The notes under the pieces were generated by a model. The model was given only the letters and a program-made list of their open reading frames with translations, did no database searches and was not told the DNA's origin. Below, piece by piece: positions 25,201 through 32,061 of a DNA stretch of 32,061 nt; position 1 is the stretch's first letter, and every line of letters starts with the position of its first letter. Where the stretch lies: positions 1 through 32,061 of the forward strand of contig JAGLZA010000114.1 of assembly GCA_023131835.1 (NCBI GenBank). Direction: 5' to 3'. Both the position numbers and the translations under genes were made by a program. The stretch is from Caldifarciminota bacterium. Lineage in GTDB: Bacteria; Hydrothermota; UBA3072.

Positions 25201-28019
25201 CAATAAAGATCGTTCAAATGGAAGATGATACTACTCTATACACCCTCTGGGATACAGTTTCTCTTAATGTTTCCGATTCTACAGAAGGAGATTATCATTT
25301 CTCATCATCTTCCTTTGAACTGAAACCCTATGCACTATTCTTAAAAATTCATCCTGAGGATACAACATTGGATGTTGCGCTCTCAGGCTTTTTGGTTTCT
25401 GATCTTACCTCTCCTATAGTGGAAATCCTTGCACCTTCTGGTTTTGTAAACGGTAATGTTACTGTTCTAACAAATGGGATTGATGAAGCGAGTGGGATAG
25501 ATTCTCTCTATTTCAGTATAGATACAATAAATGTAAGGATGAATTTGATTTCAGGTGATTCATTAGACGGACAATACAGTGGTAATTTTGATTCACGAGG
25601 ACTGCCCGATGGTGAATTCAACCTCAATGTTCTGGGTGTTGATTATTATGGTAATTCCTCTCTGGATTCAACATCAATCAGGATAGACAATACTATTCCC
25701 GAGATAACCATTTCAGGGGTTCTGGACAGTTCTTATTATAATTGTGACCTCAATATAGTTGTTGGTTTCTTTGATGAACATCTTTGCACAACCATAGTAA
25801 AACTGAATGATGAAAACGTTTCTGAAAGCCTTTTTGTCTCGGAGGAAGGGAGATATTTGCTCTTTGCCTCTGCAGAGGATTCTGCGGGTAATCAACTGGA
25901 TTCAACCATATTCTTCGTTATTGATAAGACCCCTCCCTTGATAATCATCTCTGGTGTCTCTGATAGTTCTTTTTACAACCATTCTATATTTCCTTCATTC
26001 ACTGTGGCAGATTCAAACCCTGATACAACCTATGCGACCCTGAATGGAAATCCGTTTGAGAGTGGAACTATGATAGAAGAAGAAGGTGATTATGAACTAA
26101 ATGTCTATTCATCGGACCTTGCAGGGAATTTTTCTTCTGAATCCCTGTATTTTGTGATAGATACAACATCTCCGACCCCACCTCTTATAATAAGTCCGGA
26201 GGATTATGATACAATACCTCTTGATACTGTTACAATAACAGGACTTGGTGAAGGTAATTCAGAAATACATCTCTTCAGGGATTCCATTTCCCTTTCTGAT
26301 GTTGCTGATGACTCCGGATATTTTGATTTTCAGGGTGTATCTCTAAGCAGTGGGCTTAATCTCTTCAGGTTTATCTCCATTGACCTTGCAGGGAATGTGA
26401 GTGATACAACCTATCATCATCTTTATCATATTACAACAGAGTTTACCTGTTCTACAGAAATAACTCCCATTGCACGGGTTCTCTCTATAACAGATGATTC
26501 ATTGTTTATAGAGGATATTCTTAATTCAATGGATACATATTACAGGATAGTCAATAAAAAGGATGACTTTGAGAGGGAATTTCGCTCTGGGAAATACAAT
26601 ATATATCTTATCTCTGGAGATCATCCTTATATAGATCCTTTAATCCAGAACGAAATGAGGGAGGCAGTATTCAGGGGTGATGGTCTTGTAATGCTCACAT
26701 CCTCACCCTGCCAACCCGTGCCCCATCTTTACGAGCCTTTTGGTATTTGTGTCTTTGGACATCTTCCGGAATGCAATTATAATGCATTTTTTGACTCATC
26801 AGCAATATCCGATTACGACACCCTTGAACTAAATGGTAAGGTCTTGAGGATTGTCTTGAATGGGGGAGAGGAGATAGCAAGATTCAAGAAGAGGGGAAGG
26901 GAACAGGGATGGGGTTCCATTACATTGAAAGGATGGGTCAATTTCAGAAAGGATAGAGAATACGAGGTAGATATAATAGTATCAAGTGGATTGAATCTGA
27001 ATGACTCAATAGTTTCAGAACAATTCAAAGTTTCAAATACAGGAGAAGGTTTTGAGATCAAAGAAGGGACGGAGGTTGCACCTCCGTCACCATCGTCCCA
27101 TACGGATTCTATCTGGGATATAAGAATTGATTCAATAACCAACAAATTTATAGAATTCACAGTCACTTCCTCACAGATAATGGATGATTATTATACATTT
27201 CTTCTCAAGATAAATGATGAGAAGATTGGCCCTGTTCCAATACCATTAAAGAAGAACGAAGTTCTTGAAAAAGGTATGTCCTTTGGAGGATTTACGATAG
27301 AAAGGATTGAATCGCTATGCTGTGAACATCCGGCAGTTGTTCAGAATCAATATGGTAAAGGTAAGACATTCTTCTTCGGATTCAAACCACAACAGACAGA
27401 TGAAACCCAGAAGATTAAAGAAAAGATAAAGATGGCGGTTCTTAATGTAGTTCCTGACACAGACGAGGTATATATATATAATGTTGTCTCACCCATTGTA
27501 TCCTTATTTACCCCTGAGCCTCTTCAGGATGTAGAAGTCAAGGAAAGGATACCTGAAGGGTTTGAGTCCATTGCGGTTCTTGATTCAGGGGAAATAACAA
27601 TGGATGGGTTCAGGTGGATAAGGGATATCTCTGATTCCCTGATTCTCCGTTCCGTTGTCAGGCTTCCTAAAGAGCCATTTACCGATTCAATCCTTATAAC
27701 CGTAAACAATAAGGATTCACTCTTTATACCACTTGAGGCAGAAAAAGATGTATATGAGATGATCAATGATGTAATTTTCTTTCTTGATACATTAAACCTT
27801 TCAGGAGCGGATGATACAAGGAGAAATCTTGCGATTAGACTATTGAAAAGGGTTTATAATGAAGAGATAAATAAGAAAAAAGACCTTGTATGGAATATAA
27901 GGTTCTCGATTACTGCTGCCTATCTGGTCGGAGAGATAGAATCAATAGATTGTTCATCCTACAGGAGAGAAATAGACAGAACTATAAGGATATGGGAGGT
28001 AAAATGGTTCAAATGGTAA
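16281..28019 (+). CDS. giant secreted multidomain protein (3912 aa)
   Basis: Signal peptide 1-20 (KRIFLFSFFVFFSLFS). Then, by approximate residues: 21-278, an alpha/alpha-toroid of prenyltransferase/squalene-cyclase-type repeats (NQSTDGSWG, NENGGFGY, NPDGSFSF); 279-385, CARDB domain; 390-490, FlgD-like Ig (YFSPNSDGIKD); 497-893, beta-propeller-like (GSWSPDGNLF, LKWHPDGNAI); 980-1070, second FlgD-like; from about 1500, some ten Ig-like modules with (V/I)D(N/T)T.P starts, four FN3 domains (about 1793, 1979, 2163, 2346) and a second CARDB (2442-2556); about 3393-3700, a class-I amidotransferase-like fold ending YGKGKTFFFGF; and a charged helical C-terminus with no sorting motif I recognise. Start at 16281 is set by GGGGGAGG 5 bases upstream; an ATG at 16266 lacks one. 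Probably a surface or secreted adhesion/scaffold protein; function unknown. Confidence 0.88.
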   Translation: MSLIKRIFLFSFFVFFSLFSDEIDDALNFLYSNQSTDGSWGNTAPNKFLYTTEVLKTLKMFSDTTVYFQNGVQWLINHFPDDIDFISRKLSILAMENEDIEVLKNKVLSWQNENGGFGYKDGYESNLYYTISAIEGLSSAGDMDSSTIKGLNYIIINQNPDGSFSFKDDGVNSIFVTALSLSTLSNFRGNISVENAINTGVSYLGSQMNPDSGYGEDGSSIYETALVLQSLFDVNKRPDIRTILKDYIWVRQLPDGSWNEDIYETALALRVLQKSTLPDLSLESLELNPTNINQGDTVSVITRIANIGDSDAQNVNLRLYDDGQGIKDTLCNEVLSGDTAEVEILWNTGETVGYRTIGVRIDPDNEIDELSKENNYQEKMVYIQDTVPPESLDIYVQNPYFSPNSDGIKDISSVYFSASEDVIVALNITDKNGNTVKELLRDESYSQGTYSVEWDGSDSSMNILRDGDYVYNVSLTDNGGNTEIRHHFVVIDNNKTPIFESLEPNRIYMDRVMGDDPENTRELLKYYPEYDLCFLGFKNEFTQGYLDIVLSNGLRTYLDILCEFWVGPYYHGNADLQYSDPYNKIFFNVRNRESPLYSFDLSNEELDSIRDDVVRYQISPNYNKIICESYSGLFLTDFDGSYFTHIGSHAGIMEGSWSPDGNLFVYYDADSSAIFLADQALLNTKKIFECTFFDAFPDAFAWSEDGSRFAFTQVLEGDSVPIAGILISDRMGSYLDTVATFLIYGPHPPLKKRVLRGKGMGIFEGLKWHPDGNAILISISRVGWKRKDGVQDKKGLYEIDLESDTVKLLYEWPGGYSDMREFQYAYKGSLILYRKHKELYCMDRNGDNRILVSALPTFNWYGKTYLSENETFFLWEEEYTGINLDNLTTRLRLQRLLGTPNQLTISGIVCDRGLEYYTLSYGEGKDPSVYQTFYSNSNTVLDTIITNWIPPHSGNWTIRLQASDRAGNLSEAKEFICWEGDALLTNLYAEPECFSPGSEDVVDSTVISYTILKAEPVFFNIVDLAENSVFFKYMEHPIPGEYSFIWDGKDYSGDIVKNGKYFVKACGYSTPLYVDTIPPDVFIDLSFDPDNFVRNGYYDIRIDGMVYDLNFKGYTLYFTFEDTNQFLPVLSGARPIPDTTFLIGFIGLEDLGTYYAKFVAEDYVGHQETVIDSIFIDSFYVNGEIGEEEEDYIFYSEARIFLPEVDSIVFSVQFGRIVFGADSLVWTRHVRQGRGILLEENFYYCNDSVEIPHFGSDEILYAILFQGDVWYGDSNHRVACDIDTIPFHKEEGRGLLITNPLHSFPGSPPPVVSKIYTVEADYFARDSVGNLLPHPEFLEWVKFQYAPLEDTSWFTNIGIKDDSLPFQQPWNTYLLPNGFYRLKATGIDTLGSLDTLHDRIDVEVLNNPITLLLQTRDSYLHLTDTIYAQVLADTIFHGTIQSVKFSYILSLDTTLISEDFESPYQVPFNTQLLPDTQITLIGYTCDDIGNDAWSQPLRVTIDNTLPIAEISYPTNGMSFDNPDTIPVLGTASDMNLKNTEINLGSMAITKDHSIFSDTLTLFDTRTLQTGDYEISVIVEDKVNNISADTVVITITNSPIPDVSILKPDSNSFQNDTMEIVYSVTDDNLSYYVLKYGIGENPNYTVIDSNTSSGQNKQYILNTSGLQDTLYSLVLYAKDLTDKENSDTLLFTVDNTNPFVSIIYPEEYQRLKDKFPVIGSVLDRNLYQDTLFVGTGENPSVWTEIKSSDSPFDNDTILVWNPFMDSDVYTFRLSAVDKAGNISEDSVTIFLDTIPPAPPEGITAVDSIGIVDLSWLPNTEDDLNGYNLFRQGTKIHQESLTDTFFVDTLPAVEGIYKYYLTAVDILDNESESSDTISVEVDLSAPYAKIISPDNNQWIKGIDTVMGTITDKNLLEYNLEYAPISDTNYTLLVTGLSEIPYGEIYKWDVSGLSEDYNLRLRAVDTYNNRDTFEIIVRVDNTPPLLPDSLTAIPQGSQVDCSWLPATDEHLYGYYLYRSGEEVNTFIIPDTFYVDTVPDGEFFYTVVASDSAGNLSEPAGPESVIVDTRAPSVVITHPSEGSTVNGVIDIVTMCEDYDLSSVVFKYKEESGPWDTIGMIPLPPFVIQFNTDTLSDGKYYLSAVGTDIFGNTDNSPDSIFIFKKTDLTPPEPPQGLICNTSPLLNGGRVDLYWERNLEDDLDNYNIYRDTIKITSVSDTFFTEDISVNEYIIYNVSAVDTASNESSLSDSVIADLVPPELIIHGPEESCTYSRIIPITVTVNDKSLSLYQIHYVLSTDTTLLYQDSLNVVEGTVYRWNTGDLNDTVVLILTGSDVNGFSDTASNEFIVDNLPPPPPESLTAVLNPDTSITLNWLPVTTESVFYNIYYSTVSGTGYAKLNTEPVLNESYQTRLPGGKTYYFVATAVDEVENESGYSNEASISPPVDDIDIVVGDGDIWNFPSSPVVGDSVFTVVKVHNTGSHPAENFSLRLMVKHNDNYFTLNEWIVNNLLPDSLQEFSFNWATDGLAGFDTLYLLADPEDYIRETDESNNIYTLPIEIRETDILFSYSLSDSVIPPFTDLTAYYSITNTDANQKDLILSFSILDSDSTVISRDFDIEHLIIDSMPAESTYGDFFYDTTNARFGSISITDSGGPGEHSFGFSSDSIIMELSANQCIVQYVYLDSINPPSEIMMEFEDRYGNRAHRAFYGSDLINRGISGTSSRRKLGDLPEKGKWVRLLIPLDSVGIYDGAIKGIEFLHYNGNIFWDGTGITGNEVSFSLSQGEIEDIEILWNSDVFPGGGYSIISSLETGSSQIERAMQFEIMDIPGMTTYVYTDKPNYDSYENVYITAVAINNSPNHTYNDLKEFITIVDSIDVVYFMDSTIIPVMLPGSEEERQFVHCTESSHPGMYYIKECIVSDSDTLTTTENQFYVNPSWGEDIMVAGRISSTPKLIPYPDSFTISYYLLNIGNLPIDSLPFSIKIVQMEDDTTLYTLWDTVSLNVSDSTEGDYHFSSSSFELKPYALFLKIHPEDTTLDVALSGFLVSDLTSPIVEILAPSGFVNGNVTVLTNGIDEASGIDSLYFSIDTINVRMNLISGDSLDGQYSGNFDSRGLPDGEFNLNVLGVDYYGNSSLDSTSIRIDNTIPEITISGVLDSSYYNCDLNIVVGFFDEHLCTTIVKLNDENVSESLFVSEEGRYLLFASAEDSAGNQLDSTIFFVIDKTPPLIIISGVSDSSFYNHSIFPSFTVADSNPDTTYATLNGNPFESGTMIEEEGDYELNVYSSDLAGNFSSESLYFVIDTTSPTPPLIISPEDYDTIPLDTVTITGLGEGNSEIHLFRDSISLSDVADDSGYFDFQGVSLSSGLNLFRFISIDLAGNVSDTTYHHLYHITTEFTCSTEITPIARVLSITDDSLFIEDILNSMDTYYRIVNKKDDFEREFRSGKYNIYLISGDHPYIDPLIQNEMREAVFRGDGLVMLTSSPCQPVPHLYEPFGICVFGHLPECNYNAFFDSSAISDYDTLELNGKVLRIVLNGGEEIARFKKRGREQGWGSITLKGWVNFRKDREYEVDIIVSSGLNLNDSIVSEQFKVSNTGEGFEIKEGTEVAPPSPSSHTDSIWDIRIDSITNKFIEFTVTSSQIMDDYYTFLLKINDEKIGPVPIPLKKNEVLEKGMSFGGFTIERIESLCCEHPAVVQNQYGKGKTFFFGFKPQQTDETQKIKEKIKMAVLNVVPDTDEVYIYNVVSPIVSLFTPEPLQDVEVKERIPEGFESIAVLDSGEITMDGFRWIRDISDSLILRSVVRLPKEPFTDSILITVNNKDSLFIPLEAEKDVYEMINDVIFFLDTLNLSGADDTRRNLAIRLLKRVYNEEINKKKDLVWNIRFSITAAYLVGEIESIDCSSYRREIDRTIRIWEVKWFKW
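18522..18555. repeat. possible hairpin repeat inside the giant gene
   Basis: CCCCCCTTGAAAAA and TTTTAAGAGGG form an imperfect inverted pair. It encodes a basic stretch (PPLKKRVLRGKG) within an otherwise acidic propeller-like region, as expected of an inserted repeat. Weak evidence. Confidence 0.3.
27067..27091. repeat. hairpin repeat inside the giant gene
   Basis: GACGGAGGT, loop TGC, ACCTCCGTC: a perfect 9-bp stem, of the same form as the intergenic GTAGGG units. It encodes TEVAPPSPS, a linker-like stretch, in frame. Confidence 0.6.
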
Positions 28020-28044
28020 CCCCCATCCCCTTCGCCCTAAATTT

Positions 28045-28209
28045 ACCACAGAGGCAGAAAGGACACCTGTCTGCGTGCAACGCACAGGCAGGCAAAGCCC
28101 TACCAATCCCCTTTATTTTGTGTGTTTTCGGAGTAGCGCAACTTGTTGCGCGGCCCCGTAGGGGCGAGGTCTCCTCGCCCTCTTGTAGGAGCGACTTCCC
28201 AGTCGCGAT
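28045..28209. repeat. repeat cluster between the two large secreted-protein genes
   Basis: Contains an imperfect palindrome at 28066-28092 (CCTGTCTGCGTG to CGCACAGGCAGG), copy C of the longer repeat at 28092-28132 (matches 1456-1497), a hairpin at 28133-28152 (GCGCAAC TT GTTGCGC), one at 28158-28180 (GGGCGAGG TCT CCTCGCCC) and one at 28185-28209 identical to those at 12992 and 14264. No clear promoter was found here. Confidence 0.8.
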
Positions 28210-28221
28210 AATGGAGGAAAA

Positions 28222-31200
28222 ATGATTCAAATGACAATCCTTATTCTTTTTTCGATAACCGGTGAAAGAATTGAATTAAAACCGAAATTCGTTCAGGAAC
28301 CATCAATATATGAAGAACTCTCAAGATCATTAGAAGAAATAAAAACTATCATAATAGAAGCAAAAGAGAGAAAGAGAATGGGTTTCAGAACCGAGATTGA
28401 AAAACAGAAGATAGCGGGTAAATGGGAAGAAATGAAGGTTAACATAGATGAAATAATAAAATTCATCGAAAAAGAAAAGAAAAAGATGGAGAGGATAGGT
28501 TCCGGAAAAGGGGTAAGAAGGGCAAAGGAAACAATAAAGCAAATACAGGATGGAAAGAAGAGGATGGAGAAATTTATTGCAAAAGGTGATTTTGAGTCTC
28601 TTGAAGAAGAGATAAAAAAGGCAATTGGACCTGAGCCTGAGCCCATCCACAGGGATCCTTATGATTACAAGGAGAGAACTGAGCCAATAGAGCCTTTTGA
28701 GGGTTTTGAAGGTTTAAAGAGATCCGAGCCCACCCCTGAAGACACAATGTCCACCTCGGCTGCAGAGATAACTCAGGAGATTATAAAAAAGGCGCAAGAA
28801 TTGGGTAATAATCCCATTAATATATTTAACTATGTAAAGAATGAGATTCATTATGTCCCATACTATGGTTCAATGAAGGGTTCACAAGGAGTGCTCTATG
28901 AATCTTCAGGGAATGATTGTGACCAGGCAGGATTTCTTATTGCATTGCTCAGGTCATTGGGCATTCCAGCAAGGTTTGTGAGAGGAATTATCCATTTATC
29001 GGTTGAAAGAGCGATTGAACAATTCGGTGGTAATGACGAAAATGATGTAACGACTATACTCACAACCGCAGGTATACCATATAGTGCTGAAGAGGAAGAT
29101 GGTGAGGTAAAATATTTCAGGATAGAATGGTTCTGGGTAACCACATATATCCCTTATCAACGATATGGTGGTTCACGAGAGGATGAGAAGGGCAAGGTAT
29201 GGGTAGAATTGTTCCCATCCCTTGAAAAGAAGGATATTGAATTGGGTTTGAATATACCCGGGCTCATTAATTTTGATGCCATGGATTTCCTAAGAAATCA
29301 TTATAAAGAAATACATACATCACCTCTTGAGGTATATAGAGGGATGATTATTGATACCCTGAATGCTCATTTCCCTGATAATGAATATCAAGATGCATTG
29401 ATGAAGATAGAAAAAGAAAGCGAAGAATTCCTTATTCTTCCACTTTCAAAACCTGTTGAAGTAGAAGTGGTTATTGGAGAGTATACAGGGCTGCCGTCTT
29501 CAATATGCTGGAAATTACATATAAATATAAATATGGTGAATTATGTGAATGTATGGAATAGTCTTTCAAAAGTTGTCAATACATCTTCCATATTCTCAAG
29601 GAATCTTTCCATTATCTGGGTTCCAGCCAGTTTTGAGGATTCAACAATAGTTGACTCCTATGGTGGACTCCTTCGGACTCCTCCATATCTTATAAGCGTT
29701 AAGCCTTTATTGAGGTCTAACGGAGAGAACATTACTTATGGCAATGAAAGTGGTTGCCTGGGAGCTCGGTCATATCTTACTGTGAATTTAATAGAACCTG
29801 ATAGGTCAATGGAATTTGAGTTTAATTGTGGAACAATGATTGACCTCAGTTTATTCTTTACTCAGTCTCCTGCGAATCTGTTTTTTAGTAATCCACCTGA
29901 GAATGAGGGTATTACTCCCCGTGAGGAGAAACTATACAATACAGGAGTAAAATGGGCAATAATGAAGGTTAATGCTGTAGAAGAGATCGCATCCAGTATG
30001 AATATTATAGGTGAGAATATATGTGATTTAGGAATGATAACCAGTAATGCACCTTTTCTTATGTACGGTTGGCCACTGAATTTTTCCTGGCAGGGACTTA
30101 TAATTAATATACCCTGTAATGCATTACGTCTGTTTGATCCCTATTCCACAGGGAACAAAAAGGATTTCTGGTTTCTCTATTCCCTCCAGTGCTCATATCT
30201 TGAGAATAAGGTATTTGAGGAATATTTTGGGGTTGAGGCAATATCAGCAACAAAATGCATAACAGTTGCTGAAAGTCTTGATATTGCTATATACTCTATT
30301 ACCAAAGGAGGGGCAGAACCGTTTATTATCCCGGATGTAGGAGCAACTTCCCGCTCCCGAGAATTCAAAATGGGAAAACCCCTCACAAAGCTTGATTTTC
30401 CCGAAAAATCAATAAATCAAATAATAGTAAAGATAAAGAAGGGGTATAAGGTTGAAGAGATTATAAAAGATGGTAAAATATTAGAAAGTGATGGAAGAAG
30501 GGGTTATCTTATTGAGGTCTCTGATGTAAGGGCATCAATTGATAAATTAAAGAGGGAAAAAGGTGTTGAATATGCTGAGGAGAATGTGTATTGTTTTGTA
30601 ACGGGTGTGAGGGGGACTGCACCCAATGATCCGCTCTTTCCTGAACAATGGTCAATGAGGAGAATACTTGCCCCATCTGTCTGGGATTCTACTACCGGAG
30701 ATACAAATATAGTAATTGGACTTCTGGATACCGGTATAGATACAGGAAATGTTGAATTTTCTGGAAGGATAAAGAATGGATATGACTTTGTGAATGATGA
30801 TTCCATTCCTTTTGATGATAATTGTCATGGGACGGAGATTGCGGGAATAATTGGGGCAAAAGGTAATAATGGAACAGGTATAGCAGGGATTGGTTGGAAC
30901 CTATCTTTATTACCTGTAAAGGTCTTTAATGCTGATGGTTGGGGAGCAAACTGGGATATCGGACAGGGTATAATGTTCGCTTGTGATAGTGGTGCGAGGG
31001 TAATCAATATGAGTTTTGGCGGTTATGAGAGCTCATCATATATTGAGGATGCAGTGGATTATGCTTATGGTATGGGATGTATCCTTGTTGGAGCTGTTGG
31101 TAATGATAATATATTCAGCCCACTCTACCCGGCTGCATATGATAATGTCATAGCTGTATCAGCAACAGACAGGGATGATAGAAAGGCATGGTTTACGAAT

Positions 31201-32061
31201 TATGGAGGTTATATCTTCTGTTCAGCCCCAGGAGTTGGTATTTATACAACGATGCTTGATAATGAATATGGACTTATGAGTGGGACATCTGCCTCCTCTG
31301 CAATTGTTTCAGGGATGATAGGGTTGTTATTATCTAAAGAGCCTTATCTCACCCCAGATGAGGTAATGCAGAGGATACAGGATTATTCGGATGATATTGG
31401 TCTTCCCGGTTGGGATAATGTTTGTGGATATGGAAGAATAAATGGATTTAAACTCTTATTCGGAGACATCCCTTCATATCTTGCCCTCTATGGATGGGAG
31501 ATATCCGGGGGTAATAACAATGGTTATCCTGAAAAAGGAGAGACGTTTATCCTGAAGCCTACAATTAAAAACACAGGTGTAATAGACACATTAAGAGGGG
31601 TTTATTGTATAATTTCTGTAGATGATTCCCTGGTAGAGATTGTGGATGATATATGTGGAATAGGAGACCTTAAGCCAGGAGAAGCATTGAAATCCCCTGA
31701 TGGTTTTTCGATTAAGTTCTCTTCTGGTATGCCTGATAAGTATATCTCTCATTATGGGATAACCATCCAGGATACAATGGGAAGTGTGTTTACGGATGAA
31801 CTTACATTAAAGGAAGGGGATCTCCTGTCTATGTTGGACTATGAATGGGAAGATATATATTACAAGGCAGTACTAAACGCCTGGATACAGGCTGGATATG
31901 AGGTGATAGTGCCTTCGAGGTTAGTGCCTTATCATTCCTGGCATGATATAGGTTTTATAGCAAGGAATCCCTGGAAGGGTTCGGCTGGTATGCTGATATT
32001 TACAACCACTTATGGAGGAGTAACCGTGGTCGGGATTGATGGGTGGCCGATGGAAACGAGA
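28222..32061 (+). CDS. secreted transglutaminase-like / subtilisin-like protease fusion (partial, 3' end cut by window)
   Basis: 1280 codons, open to the window edge. Start at 28222 follows GGAGG by 5 bases. A short hydrophobic start (MIQMTILILFSITG) may be a signal peptide. Residues 30-140: Lys/Glu-rich coiled coil. About 180-340: transglutaminase-like domain with Cys233 (GNDCDQAGFLIALLRSLGIPAR), but Trp303 and Phe331 where the catalytic His and Asp of the family are expected (EWFWVTTYIPY, WVELFPS). Region 350-700 resembles the long tail of bacterial transglutaminase-like proteins (ISATKCITVAESLDIAIY). About 732-790: S8 propeptide-like (IIVKIKKGYKVEEI...YAEEN). About 800-1080: subtilase with Asp836 (LLDTGID), His869 (HGT), Asn961 (VGND) and Ser1023 (GTSAS), so the protease looks active. 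Beta-rich domains follow. Confidence 0.88.
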   Translation, partial: MIQMTILILFSITGERIELKPKFVQEPSIYEELSRSLEEIKTIIIEAKERKRMGFRTEIEKQKIAGKWEEMKVNIDEIIKFIEKEKKKMERIGSGKGVRRAKETIKQIQDGKKRMEKFIAKGDFESLEEEIKKAIGPEPEPIHRDPYDYKERTEPIEPFEGFEGLKRSEPTPEDTMSTSAAEITQEIIKKAQELGNNPINIFNYVKNEIHYVPYYGSMKGSQGVLYESSGNDCDQAGFLIALLRSLGIPARFVRGIIHLSVERAIEQFGGNDENDVTTILTTAGIPYSAEEEDGEVKYFRIEWFWVTTYIPYQRYGGSREDEKGKVWVELFPSLEKKDIELGLNIPGLINFDAMDFLRNHYKEIHTSPLEVYRGMIIDTLNAHFPDNEYQDALMKIEKESEEFLILPLSKPVEVEVVIGEYTGLPSSICWKLHININMVNYVNVWNSLSKVVNTSSIFSRNLSIIWVPASFEDSTIVDSYGGLLRTPPYLISVKPLLRSNGENITYGNESGCLGARSYLTVNLIEPDRSMEFEFNCGTMIDLSLFFTQSPANLFFSNPPENEGITPREEKLYNTGVKWAIMKVNAVEEIASSMNIIGENICDLGMITSNAPFLMYGWPLNFSWQGLIINIPCNALRLFDPYSTGNKKDFWFLYSLQCSYLENKVFEEYFGVEAISATKCITVAESLDIAIYSITKGGAEPFIIPDVGATSRSREFKMGKPLTKLDFPEKSINQIIVKIKKGYKVEEIIKDGKILESDGRRGYLIEVSDVRASIDKLKREKGVEYAEENVYCFVTGVRGTAPNDPLFPEQWSMRRILAPSVWDSTTGDTNIVIGLLDTGIDTGNVEFSGRIKNGYDFVNDDSIPFDDNCHGTEIAGIIGAKGNNGTGIAGIGWNLSLLPVKVFNADGWGANWDIGQGIMFACDSGARVINMSFGGYESSSYIEDAVDYAYGMGCILVGAVGNDNIFSPLYPAAYDNVIAVSATDRDDRKAWFTNYGGYIFCSAPGVGIYTTMLDNEYGLMSGTSASSAIVSGMIGLLLSKEPYLTPDEVMQRIQDYSDDIGLPGWDNVCGYGRINGFKLLFGDIPSYLALYGWEISGGNNNGYPEKGETFILKPTIKNTGVIDTLRGVYCIISVDDSLVEIVDDICGIGDLKPGEALKSPDGFSIKFSSGMPDKYISHYGITIQDTMGSVFTDELTLKEGDLLSMLDYEWEDIYYKAVLNAWIQAGYEVIVPSRLVPYHSWHDIGFIARNPWKGSAGMLIFTTTYGGVTVVGIDGWPMETR
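30337..30360. repeat. GTAGGAGC-type repeat inside the protease fusion gene
   Basis: GTAGGAGCAACTTCCC followed by GCTCCCGA matches 20 of 24 bases of the intergenic unit at 12992, 14264 and 28185. It encodes VGATSRSR (706-713), in frame, in the linker just before the S8 propeptide. Base pairing of the arms is partly lost. Confidence 0.6.

Noticed and set aside
27890-28230. ORFs on both strands across the spacer after the giant gene
   Set aside because: They translate the hairpin repeats and the antisense of gene ends; no coding signal of their own.
28293-28650. Overlapping minus-strand ORFs rich in Phe, Ser and Leu
   Set aside because: Complement of the Lys/Glu coiled-coil region of the protease fusion gene.

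Overview
This window comes from an AT-rich bacterial chromosome. Several things point to Bacteria: sigma70-type promoters with TTGACA/TATAAT boxes, Shine-Dalgarno sites, a bacterial-type LeuRS, IspG of the MEP isoprenoid pathway, MutL and MiaA. I cannot name the organism. Huge secreted proteins built from CARDB, FlgD-like and Ig-like modules, together with dense short palindromic repeats between genes, recall uncultivated FCB-like or WOR-3-like candidate phyla. That placement is inference only.

Layout. (1) 14-1336, minus strand: an HD-domain hydrolase downstream of an ankyrin-repeat lipoprotein, one likely operon with a promoter at 1359-1386. (2) 1387-1817: repeat-filled spacer. (3) 1855-12781, plus strand: a housekeeping cluster of rtcB (RNA ligase interrupted by a 463-residue intein), mutL, miaA, ispG and a small conserved protein, several with ATGA or longer overlaps. 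It continues with an SLBB-domain membrane protein (own promoter), a two-TM sensor-like protein with a long coiled coil, and leuS. (4) 12782-13161: repeats. (5) 13280-14153: a two-gene AbiEii-type toxin-antitoxin module. (6) 14310-16024: a complete IS1182-family insertion sequence with 15-bp inverted ends and a CATG target duplication. (7) 16281-28019: one gene for a 3912-residue secreted multidomain protein. (8) 28222 to the window end: a secreted protein, cut by the edge, that joins a transglutaminase-like domain to a subtilisin-like protease.

The strongest non-genic signals are three. First, short hairpin repeats beginning GTAGG fill most spacers; their arms differ between copies but stay complementary, and they also occur inside two coding regions. 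The IS element sits exactly at the CATG centre of one such palindrome. Second, a longer GCGAGAAAAA-type repeat lies directly upstream of three promoters, always in the same orientation relative to transcription. Third, most promoters lie 8 to 14 bases before an ATG. That ATG starts either the gene itself (apparently leaderless) or a small leader ORF whose stop codon overlaps the Shine-Dalgarno-led start of the real gene.

The plus-strand housekeeping cluster links RNA repair, DNA mismatch repair, tRNA modification, isoprenoid synthesis and tRNA charging. The two large secreted proteins at the end probably act outside the cell or at its surface. No tRNA, rRNA or CRISPR array was seen.
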